Shown: positions 11,457 to 21,602 of the stretch, one piece after another
Layout of the letters: each line of letters opens with the position of its first letter
How positions within the stretch are numbered: the stretch's first letter is position 1
From: Strongyloides papillosus
Taxonomy: Eukaryota; Nematoda; Chromadorea; Rhabditida; Strongyloididae
NCBI GenBank assembly: GCA_005656395.1
Contig: SRSI01000055.1
Coordinates: forward strand, 62,001 to 126,000
Direction of reading: 5' to 3'
DNA length: 64,000 nt
Notes under the pieces: generated by a model
What the model saw: only the letters and a program-made list of their open reading frames with translations
What the model was told of the DNA's origin: nothing
Database searches by the model: none
Translations under genes and position numbers: made by a program

Positions 11457-14400
11457 ATGAAAAGTAAGAGAGCTTTGTTTAAAGGCCAGGGTGACTTTGG
11501 ACCAATGGTAGGTAATTTTTTTTTTCAAAATTTAAATTTCTTCCAGGCAAATATGGATGATAAATTTTCACCCAACAGGGATCTGAAACCTCCGAAAAGT
11601 TTACTTGATAGCAGCAATGAATCTATTGAAAAATCTGGTGATCCATCACAGAAAGAGGTAATTTTTAGTGTGTTTTGTCATGTATGTAGATTTTTTAAGA
11701 TTGATGACGTCATTGAATTATTAACTGCCAGTACTAACATGTGCGATAACGATGTGAAAAGTACTGACCATGAAACAGAGAACAATAACGTTAACCAAAG
11801 TGTCGTCCACGAGGAGGATATCCACAACGACACTGCTTCGAAGAATGCACGGGCCATATTTATGGAATATGATAGAAGAACAAGATTAGACAGCCAAACT
11901 AATTTTTCTAAACCCATAAATAAATGCAATTTGGAATACAAGGCTTTTACAGCAATCCCAGATAACAAGACTGTGAAACTACCACCTAAGGATAATGAAA
12001 TTTTAGCTTCTAAGTTGCCTGGTTACTTGAGTGATATGGATGATGAAGTCGCATGCTATAGCAAGAACACAAAATGTCCAACTATTTTCCGATCTAATGC
12101 TATTCTCCAATCTACTGGAAATATAATGATTCCAGCAAGAAATTCTGTTGATGTATTAAAATCTTACAGTTCTTTCATGAAAAATACTCCACCAGCTACT
12201 CCTGGAACTCGTGTAAATGATGACTGGCTAATGTATAATGCAGGAAAAATAAAGATAAATGAGGAGGAGAAAAACAAAGAGGTCGAGCCCCTATTCCTTT
12301 GTAAAGAGCCAACTACTAAGAAAGAGGATATGTTTTATATTGACACACCTTGTTCACGACCACCTGCGGATCGTCAGCGTGTATCTGTCGGATGTAATTT
12401 TGATATCTCAAACAATGAAGTAGTCAATTCTACGACGGAAGAAGTTTCAAAAAGTAAGAAATTAAAGGGTATAAAACGGATTTTGTCTAAATTTGAGCCG
12501 GGTAATGGTTCATCTGCCAAAAGAGGGAAAACACCAGAACGAAGAAAAACATTGATTAATAATGTGAATAATGAAAATCGTGTGCCAGTATCTACATTAC
12601 TTGTTAGAGCTTCAGACAGCAGTACCAACATCAATAATCCTCCTACCTTCCAGAAATCTATAAAGGATAAACATACTGTAGGACGTTATTTAGTTCCAAT
12701 GAAAATTACGCCACAAGGATCAAAAGAGGAACATAATAAATCAAAATCTCTCCCAAGAGAGTTAAAAAGTGATAAAGTTGAAGTCCCAGAAATTAAAAGA
12801 CTTTCCGACAGTGTCTTCATGGAGCAACGTTCAAATGACGAGAATAATGCTGCTAATGTTGTGTGTTTCAAGACACCAAAACTGACAGCATTTCAGCGGA
12901 AGTTTGTCGATGAATCCTGTGCTCCAAAGTTTTCTCCAGCTCCAAGATATTTACCTGATGCTCCATTGGGGAAAGTTTTAACGACTTACAAAACTGAGAC
13001 ATTAAGTATTTCAAGTGCCACTGGAACATTGGCTTTACGTTCTGCAACTCATGGGATACGTGAATTTACACCAATAGCACACTCAACACCTTTTGCTACT
13101 CCTAGACATTCATTTGGTTTGTCAAAAAAGAAGAATGAAAGTAGAACAACAATCCTGCCAAACGATGACAAGAGTAGTAATTCACAACCCTCAAATAGTT
13201 CAAAAAGTAAAGAATCTTTCATGTCCGGAGCTTCTCATGTGCCTTCACTTAACGCACCAACATATGCTACTCATATCTCTGAAGAGATGTATGTTCGTAA
13301 ATTAACGAAATTGAAAAATCTCATTAAACAAGCAAATATAGTTATCAACGATGCAAAGAAAAGAGTACAGGAGTATGCGAAGAAATCAAATTACAATGGT
13401 ACAATTGATGAACTAAATGCTAACAGACAAATTTTGGTTAATCAAATTAGGATTGATTCATTGAAAATTGAGTATGAAAGAACGAAAACACTAATGAATA
13501 TGAACACATCATATCCTCGTGTTTTTCCTTCTCTGCTCTCTACATATACGCTTAATGATATAAGACTTGAATTAAATAGGTTGTTTTGTTTTAAGAAAAC
13601 CCAACCAGATACATCGTATGCTTTTTGTATTGTCTTCAAATGTGCAAATAATGTCATTGGAACACAGGTAAAGCCTGTTGAAGATCTCGGTAGTGTCCGT
13701 CTTAGACAGGTTAAATTTTGTGATGTTATTAAGTTTTCTAAGTTACCAACTGATTTTATTGCTGTTGTGGAAGTTTATGCAATGAAAATTGGACAAAGAG
13801 AACGCACAAGATTGTCACGTTTCAAACGCACTGTCAGAGATTTTGCTACATCTGTTTTCAAGGGTTCATCTAAAGGTCCTCCGTTAACAACAATCGATGA
13901 GAATGGTTCAATTAATAATAATGATTCATTACATCCTTCAAATCAAGTTTGTTTTGATGATTTTACATTGTGTGGTGTACTAAGATTGAATAGAGATACT
14001 ATTGGGTCCCAGAGATTTTATTTGGATGAAGCAAAATTCCCATTAGAAGGAACTATATCATTAACTACTGAATGTTCTGTTTTACCACAACAAATTGAAG
14101 TGGCATATTCAGGGTACCTTTCAGTTTACAATGCTGAAGATTTTTCAAGAGAACCATTGAAGCTGTGGACAATAGTAAAGAGGTCGATAATTAAATTCTG
14201 GAGTACCAGTGATGATGAATTCCAAGGAAAGGCACCTACATCAATTATTGATATGGCAAAAATAACATCTCCCAAATTAGAGAAGTTGAAAGAGGGAGAT
14301 TTTGGGTTTAGAGAAAATTCTTTTTATGTAGATGTTCTTTGTGAACCTTCAACTACAAGTTACGTATATCAACAGAAAAGAATCTATTTCACTACGGATT

Positions 14401-14495
14401 GTCCGGTGGATTGTGAGAATTGGTTAAAATACCTTAATGAGGTGATAAAGTTACTTCGTTGCGGGCCCGAAGAACAAACAGGAACATTAGCATAA
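11457..14495 (+). CDS. anillin (ANI-1-like)
   Basis: The frame is 1,012 codons as read. It almost certainly contains two in-frame mini-introns: 11508-11546 (39 bp, ending CTTCCAG) and 11658-11699 (42 bp, ending TTTTTTAAG). Both are phase 0 and interrupt hydrophilic sequence with out-of-character hydrophobic peptides, so the protein is about 985 residues. The long N-terminal half is polar and disordered, with many Ser/Thr-Pro sites. The C-terminal part matches the anillin homology domain (frame residues about 610-870; coiled start MYVRKLTKLKNLIKQA) and then a PH domain (about 880-1005, from VAYSGYLSVYN to the CPVDCENWLKYL helix). Anillins scaffold RhoA, septins, actin and myosin in the cytokinetic ring at the cell cortex. 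N-terminal myosin- and actin-binding motifs could not be identified by eye. Confidence 0.9.
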   Translation: MKSKRALFKGQGDFGPMVGNFFFQNLNFFQANMDDKFSPNRDLKPPKSLLDSSNESIEKSGDPSQKEVIFSVFCHVCRFFKIDDVIELLTASTNMCDNDVKSTDHETENNNVNQSVVHEEDIHNDTASKNARAIFMEYDRRTRLDSQTNFSKPINKCNLEYKAFTAIPDNKTVKLPPKDNEILASKLPGYLSDMDDEVACYSKNTKCPTIFRSNAILQSTGNIMIPARNSVDVLKSYSSFMKNTPPATPGTRVNDDWLMYNAGKIKINEEEKNKEVEPLFLCKEPTTKKEDMFYIDTPCSRPPADRQRVSVGCNFDISNNEVVNSTTEEVSKSKKLKGIKRILSKFEPGNGSSAKRGKTPERRKTLINNVNNENRVPVSTLLVRASDSSTNINNPPTFQKSIKDKHTVGRYLVPMKITPQGSKEEHNKSKSLPRELKSDKVEVPEIKRLSDSVFMEQRSNDENNAANVVCFKTPKLTAFQRKFVDESCAPKFSPAPRYLPDAPLGKVLTTYKTETLSISSATGTLALRSATHGIREFTPIAHSTPFATPRHSFGLSKKKNESRTTILPNDDKSSNSQPSNSSKSKESFMSGASHVPSLNAPTYATHISEEMYVRKLTKLKNLIKQANIVINDAKKRVQEYAKKSNYNGTIDELNANRQILVNQIRIDSLKIEYERTKTLMNMNTSYPRVFPSLLSTYTLNDIRLELNRLFCFKKTQPDTSYAFCIVFKCANNVIGTQVKPVEDLGSVRLRQVKFCDVIKFSKLPTDFIAVVEVYAMKIGQRERTRLSRFKRTVRDFATSVFKGSSKGPPLTTIDENGSINNNDSLHPSNQVCFDDFTLCGVLRLNRDTIGSQRFYLDEAKFPLEGTISLTTECSVLPQQIEVAYSGYLSVYNAEDFSREPLKLWTIVKRSIIKFWSTSDDEFQGKAPTSIIDMAKITSPKLEKLKEGDFGFRENSFYVDVLCEPSTTSYVYQQKRIYFTTDCPVDCENWLKYLNEVIKLLRCGPEEQTGTLA

Positions 14496-16093
14496 CTTTT
14501 TTTATATATTTTTACGATTTATTATATTTTCTTGTTTATTTTGTAATTTTATCTATAATCATTTAATGAAAGAGAAAGGTATATTAAAAATATTATAATA
14601 ATTTTTGTTGTCACTTTGCGATTAAAGTTTATGTATTTATTCTTTTATATTTGAAAACCCACTATTATTAACACATTTCTAATAAAAGAATTCTAGTGAA
14701 TGTCTTGAATTTGCCGTTATGTTGTCGTGCAATAATACATTTTTATGTTAAATGTTGAGTATGTTTTTTAAGGCACTGGCAAAGAAAATTTGTTTACATG
14801 ATAAAATGATTAAATTAAGTAAAAATAACGTACTTCTATAAGAAATATAAGTTGTTTTTTCAATATTTTTTTATAAAAAATGTACCCTTTATTAATTAGA
14901 CTTAAAACTATTTAATTTTTTTACAATGTATTATGTTGAATTACACAGTTTGAAGTAGTTATTTACATAAAGCGACGAGAAAATTTTATTAAAGTTATAA
15001 TTTTCAATAAATATTATGCACTTTTATAAGGTTTTGAAGCTTTTCATAAGATGGGTTTATTTAATGTAAGCAAACTTTCAGTCTTTTTAACTTAAATTCT
15101 TTTTTTTAATAAAAATAAGCAATATTTTATCCACTTTTATGATATAATAGTTTACAAATATTATTAAATGATAATATTGTTTATTGTATTAAATAATCCA
15201 CTAGATATTTTTGATTAAAAAGTTTGCAAAATGTTAAATATTATATTTGTAATCGAAAGTACAATGCTGTCAAATGATTAGAAGCTTTAATTACATATAT
15301 CTTTCATATATTTTTCCATTGACAAACTAATTCTTATCAAGGAAGTAGTTTGAAGGTTGCAGAATTTAAATACACAAAATGAGAAAAAAATTTAATGATA
15401 TGCAAACAATAATATGAAAAAGAAGCATTATTTGTGTAACACAGAAATTGCTGAAAAAAAAATTACCGTTTTGAAGAAATTAAAATTTATATTTAGTTTA
15501 AAAATGATATTAAAATTTCAAATACATTTTATTTGAATTACATTCATCTAGCAAAAAAATACAAAAAGATACTTAAATTGAATGAAGAAATGTATTGAAA
15601 ACAGGAAGGAAACTTTTTTTTAAACATATAATTTCTTACAATAGATAAAAACAAATGAAATTTTATGTGGGAACTAATTAAAGTAATTTAACTAATTTCT
15701 TTGATTATATTTTTAATCAGTATTAGTATAAGACTTTAAAGAAAGTTGATAGTTTAAAATTGGTTAAAAGTACAAATATTCTTATAGGGTATTTGAGATT
15801 TAATTTAATAATATTATTTCTTAATAATAATACTTTAATATGACGGGATAAAGATTTTCATCAACATTATAATAATGATTCATTTTTATTAAAAAATATA
15901 TTTCACTCAATGGATTTGCTTGAAAGGATTAAATTTTTCTATAAAAATAAAAATATATGGAAATAAGACATCTTAATCCTTCTTAGTATTTAATAATGAA
16001 TTAAAAATTTTCCATCATAATATTATTGCAAATTTATATATTAAAATTAAAAAAAAGATATAAACAGAACAAATAAAGATATTTGTAAATGTA
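14496..16093. other. intergenic, convergent 3' flanks
   Basis: The region lies between the ends of the anillin gene and the minus-strand gene at 16094-17236. It is AT-rich with no gene seen. Several AATAAA hexamers could serve as polyadenylation signals. Confidence 0.5.
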
Positions 16094-17236
16094 TTATACA
16101 GCATTTATGTTAGTACGAAAACAATTTGTAAAGCTGAGGCAAAAAACGTTTTTTAAATTTGATATTCCTAACTTTCTCCTGTCATTTGGATACATTTTCT
16201 GTGAATTATTTTCACTACCATTTTCGGTAACATTTTGCTTGTCTTTTTTAACAATTCGAGAACAATTAAATGGTAATTTCTTTTTAATATATCTTTCAAC
16301 ACTTTTTAATCTACTGCTAGATGACTCGAAGTCCTTTAACGTTTCATTACTCATTTTGCTTCCTCTTCTCCATGCTTTAAATGATTCATAGTCCATGTGA
16401 CATAAAGGATATTCTGGATTTGGTTGGACTTCCCTTTTGACTATTGGTCGTACCATTTTAATACGACTATCACCAAAACCATTTGATAGTAATGGTGGAC
16501 CATTTGGTGCTGAAAATGATACTCTCTTTTTTCCTTTAAAACAATCTATACCTTTACATGAATTATTAAAATTGTTATTTGTATCAAAAAATACTTTAAC
16601 TTCTGTTGGGGAGACACTTCTAGGAGCCGTTTCCGAATTCAAATTACCCCTAAAATTTTTTTTAACAAAAGCATTAGACTTCAATAAAACATCTAAAGCA
16701 TTCTCTGACAGACATCTTCTTGGTATTACTTGATTAGAGACAACAGAATTCCTTGTTGTCAATAAAAAATCCAACGTTTCAAATTTTGATAACCAATTAG
16801 CCGTTATAAGAGACAATTTTTTTAATCTATCTTTCTCATATATCCTGGCAGCTGTTTGCAGAACTTGTGACAATTGCCTTGGAGAAGTTGTTCTTTTAGT
16901 TAGTGTATAAATTACATGTTCATCAATCATATTGTTTTGTAGACATTCAAATAACTCAATTGACGATAATTGTTTTAAGTTTTTTTCATTATTAATTCCC
17001 TCGTTTATATCAGTTTTGTCTACACTTTCTATTTTCATCTTAACAATATCAAAGGAATTTTTACGATTTATTACTGGTGTTTTTCTCATCAACTCGAGTA
17101 GTAACTTATTTGTTGTTTCCTCTTTTCCACTTCCTAATTTTACTGGATCAGAAAGTTTTCTTAGAATTTTTTCCTTTTTCCTAATATCATGGGCAATTGA
17201 CACTTGCCTAAATCCTCTCCATTGAATTTTTTCCAT
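16094..17236 (-). CDS. unknown protein with RVxF (PP1-docking) motif
   Basis: A single 380-residue frame, rich in Lys, Ser and Asn and largely predicted disordered, with a more helical segment at about residues 90-190. No signal peptide or membrane span is seen. The segment GKKRVSFSAPNGPP (about residues 235-250) fits the [KR][KR]VxF docking consensus for protein phosphatase 1 catalytic subunit, with the basic residues in front that the motif prefers. That match, plus many phosphorylatable SP/TP sites, suggests a PP1 regulatory or targeting protein, but a short motif alone cannot prove it. I recognise no domain family. Codon use and the long open frame support a real gene. Confidence 0.6.
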   Translation of the reverse strand: MEKIQWRGFRQVSIAHDIRKKEKILRKLSDPVKLGSGKEETTNKLLLELMRKTPVINRKNSFDIVKMKIESVDKTDINEGINNEKNLKQLSSIELFECLQNNMIDEHVIYTLTKRTTSPRQLSQVLQTAARIYEKDRLKKLSLITANWLSKFETLDFLLTTRNSVVSNQVIPRRCLSENALDVLLKSNAFVKKNFRGNLNSETAPRSVSPTEVKVFFDTNNNFNNSCKGIDCFKGKKRVSFSAPNGPPLLSNGFGDSRIKMVRPIVKREVQPNPEYPLCHMDYESFKAWRRGSKMSNETLKDFESSSSRLKSVERYIKKKLPFNCSRIVKKDKQNVTENGSENNSQKMYPNDRRKLGISNLKNVFCLSFTNCFRTNINAV

Positions 17237-18386
17237 TGTTGCAAAGCATAAAAATATTAATTAATCTAAAAATTATAAAATAAAATTATATGTTATAATA
17301 AAAATACTAGAAAAATATTAAAAAAAGTAACAGATAAATATTTTTGTATTTGTTTTTAATATTTATATAATACTTAACGGATAATAAAACGTATAATATT
17401 GTTTATCACTTATAAAATGCTTATAAATACATTTGTACTCAAATTTACATAAATAGAAACTATTAATATAAAAAATAACAAATATAAAAATAATAATTTG
17501 ATGAAATAAAAAAATTGAATGTTTTCAAATATTTATTTTAAACGATAGATAGTAGATTATAATTTTTTATTTTAAAAGTTATTATAAAATATCTGAAATT
17601 AATTGAAAAGTATTTTATAAATATATATAGAAGCTATGGAGAAGATAGTTGACAAAGTTATAAAATCACCAATACAAACAGACATGGAGGGAGAAAAAAA
17701 AATTAATAACTTGTGAATGTATTAAAGTATGCTGTGCCTTATCAATAGAAAATTTTTTATGTACATTTTTTTTACTGACAAGCCATTTATCACATAAAAG
17801 AAGAAATCTAAATATTTTAAAAATTTCTTTGCTTATCCTTTTAAATTATAAATTAAACTTATATCATTTTCTATCTATTTACAATTTGATAATTTTAAAA
17901 TAAATATTTTTTTTTCAAAATTTACATGCACTAAATAATTAAGAATAAAATCACAAAGACATGTGAGAACAAAAAAATTCTATCAAGCAAAGCTAATCAA
18001 ATGATTAAATTAATAATTATAAAATAAACTCATGTACTATTATAATGTTTTTATTTTGTACTAAAAATGTTCCCAACAAAAGCTTATGTTATCTGGTATT
18101 TGAAAAGAAAAAAAAATAAGTCTAACTAGGGATTAATTTATTTTCAGTTGCTTTATAATTTTAATGTCATGTTTTTAACTAGTAAATGAAATAAAATGAT
18201 ATAAATATTGCTATTTCAGTGGAATAATTCTAACAAAACGCATACATATAATCAAATAAATTTTATTATATCAAAACAAAAAAATGATATAAATACCCGT
18301 ATAATTTTTTTAAAGCTATTATTCATTTTTTGTTTTGGTGTTAATTTAATATAAACATAAAAAGATGTCTTTAAAATATATAAAAA
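17237..18386. other. intergenic, no gene seen
   Basis: An AT-rich region between two minus-strand genes. It holds the 5' region of the RVxF gene and the 3' flank of the TSP1 receptor gene. No element is recognised. Confidence 0.5.
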
Positions 18387-21300
18387 TTATATCTGTGTAT
18401 GAGCATCTACTGGTGGATCGGTTAGCAATAACTTTGCTTCTTGACGGATAATTGAATCTATGTCAATGTCAGAGGCTAAGTCAAATTGTGTGGGGTATAA
18501 AAAGGAGCCAGGAACTATTGGTTCATAATAATCATATTCCATCTCATTGATTGAAGCAAATGAGAGACTGCTCCTGGCCACTCTTGGTGTATTTCTAGAT
18601 GATGAATTTTCTGATAATTGTATTCTTGTGGATCTAGAACATATTGGTGTGTTGTGTGAGGATAGTTGTATACCAATTGACCGACATGTTACAAACTTCT
18701 TTTGGCCATTTATTGAGTTATTTACATCTGGTATGTGGGTGGAATTCGTGTTGTTTGACTTTATCATTTCAGAACGTATACTAAAAAAATAGTAATTAAT
18801 TAAATATAATTTGTCATACCTGTCTGCATTTTCTCTATATTTACTATTTTTGATATTTTTCTCTTTAATCTCATTCCATTTATCTTTTTTTAATATTTTT
18901 GTTATAAAGAAGCATAATATCGTTGGTAGAAGTAGTATCATGAGAATTCCAAATATACATATGCTAAAAAATAATGTTTTGGAGCAATAATTTTTTATGC
19001 ATATGGCTCTTGTGGTGGGATATGATATATTTTCCATAATATATAAATCATCCCTTAAAACGTAATTGATTATAACTCCAGATGCTTCACTTATATTTGC
19101 TATGGAATTAAAAATAAACTTTATTGTTACATTTGCATGAACAACTATTTCTGTTTCCAGACTTTGTTGACTTTCCCAAATTAAATTTTTATCACTAAAC
19201 AATTGCACGACATCATCTTCATTGTTTAGGAAATGTTTATCAATTGTAATATAATATTTTTGAAGAGGTTTAATATCAAAAAATTTTCTGTGTATTGACA
19301 TTGCTTCCGGAGGTCTTAATATCCATTCTAGTTTCCCTTTTTTCTCACAAAAGGGAAATTCTCCATGGCCAACAAAAAATGAACCACTTGTATTGTTTAT
19401 GGTACAGCCACAGGAGCAATCGGATGATTTGGATGTTAATGGTGAGGTAGTTAAAGTTATGGGACATTTTGAAGATTCACATTTCCTGACTTCCATTATT
19501 GGACCCTGGCAATCTAAACCACCCATAGGTTTAGGATTATCACATTTTCTAAACCTTTTCTGAATACATTCTCCCTGTGTTGAGGAGTAGCATGATGAAA
19601 AGTCACTCCAATTACCAAATCCTCCATCAATTCTTTTTACTTTAAATAATTAATTAAAAAAATGATAACAAATGTTCTTTGTTTAATACTTAATAAACTA
19701 AATAATTATCATAAATTTTTAATAATCTATTCACATATGGAAAAAGATAATTAGAGAGAATCTTTATCCTCTAAAACAATCACCTATTATCCTTTTTATC
19801 TCCATTTTAAACACCTAATTATCCCATTAATACTACTGGAGTAAAGTCTTATAAATATCCTCTCATCTTATACAATCTTTAAGTATGTATAAAAAGTTTA
19901 GTGAAAACAAGAAAAAATGTTGTCTAATTACATGGATGAAAAAGTTATGACAAAAAGATTAAATAAATATATCATAAAGTATTGTGTGGTAAATGAACTC
20001 CATATGGTATCTAATTAGCCTATATTTTGAGTATACTTTTCTATAGTTCTCAATAACTAACAGGATAGTACAATTTGCCTAAGACAGATTATGGCAATTA
20101 CAAAGTGACAGTTAAAAGTACCTCAAAATTGACATGTCAATACTTTCTTTCTTTAAATAATTTAAAACACATATTTTAATATTCTTTAATATTCTTTAAT
20201 TTTCTAAAAAAACCTTATAAATAAAATATTTTTAATATCCATAAAACTCTATTTTTAACTTTATCAAATAATATACAAATATTATCTTATCATTAGCATA
20301 AAATTATACAATCCGTATGAAGATAAAAATAATTTCTACAATATAATACACTATTTGTTTTTCCATAAACACATCTTAATACGATTAAGGATATATAACT
20401 TAATACATTTTGACAATAATTTTACGGATGGATTAATAAATGATTAATGATAATAATAAACCTATTAACTTAAATTTATATCTTTAGGAACAAGTTGAAT
20501 AGTTCCATTAACTAATAAATGTACTTATAAATAAATATAATAACATTAATTTATATGCTGATTTTGATATAAAAGAATATTATAACTTACATGGTTCTGT
20601 TTTGACGCATTTCTTATCCCATATCTGAGTTTTCTCCGTTTCATGGTGTGTTGAAACTAATTCAAAACAATATTTCTCAAAAATAATATCAAATAGAGAA
20701 CATTCTATATCGAGTGTTTTTTTATCTTGTGGTAGGAGAAGTTCCTCAATGTATATAAAATCACTTGTCTTTCGAAGGTCTGTTGTTGCTGTTACCTGAA
20801 CACGAAAGTTTAAATTTAAATCGGAGCATAGAGATTTTTCCCATGATAGAGTGAAATAGTTTACACAATGAGGAAATATTGAATCTGAACGAATGTTGAT
20901 TGAGGGTTTGTTAGAAATTAATCCGTAAATATTTGGTACTGGCGATAATGGAATGATAGAAGATTTAATTTCAATGTAATTATTTGTGTCATCTAAATGT
21001 TTCAATTTTACACGATAAAATCCTTCTAGATTGATGAACTGACAAAAAAATTTCTTTTTAGTTTTTCCTGTATGCAATTGAATGGTTCTTTCATCAACAG
21101 TTATCCAATGGTCAGAATCGTCGTTAGTATTAGAAATATTAGATGGTATAAAATAGAAATCCCGATGTTCTAGTGATAAAGTGAATACTTGTTTTGTACA
21201 GAGTTTAGATTCAAATTTAACTTCCATATCTTCTAAAAGTTCCACATTTGAAGGAATAATTATTTTAATATCTTGATAATCTACTTCGAATGATAAAATT

Positions 21301-21602
21301 TTTGCTAAAGATAAATCTTTTGAAACTTTATATAGATGATAATTTTTTGAGGGGAAATTAAAACAGTTGCAAGGAATCCTCTGAATATTGTTTTTTATTT
21401 TAAATTCACAAATAGAAGTATTACCATTAAATATTCTATAAAATTCTCCAACCTCAAGTCCAATAATTTCATTTTCATAGTTAACTCTAGGAATAGGTGG
21501 ATTAAAATAAATATTGTTCCTGATAATATTAGAAGTAACTACTGATGATTGAGGTAGCATCAATATTATCACCACAACCCATCTAAAAATATTTAATTTC
21601 AT
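18387..21602 (-). CDS. type I membrane protein with TSP1 repeat and CUB-like region
   Basis: Exons 21602-20591, 19639-18820 and 18780-18387 give about 741 residues. The first intron is 951 bp (phase 1). The second is a 39-bp in-frame intron (phase 2) that reads open if ignored. Residues 1-24 form a signal peptide (MKLNIFRWVVVIILMLP...). An N-terminal ectodomain of about 310 residues has paired cysteines but no family I can name. A thrombospondin type 1 repeat follows, with NWSDFSSC and later Cys-rich RKC...C...KCESSKC, then a region of about 110 residues resembling a degenerate CUB domain. Next come one membrane span (about FFSICIFGILMILLLPTILCFF) and a polar cytoplasmic tail. This is the layout of a guidance-type or adhesion receptor; ligand unknown. 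An upstream in-frame ATG at 21653 is less likely because it would bury the signal peptide. Confidence 0.7.
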
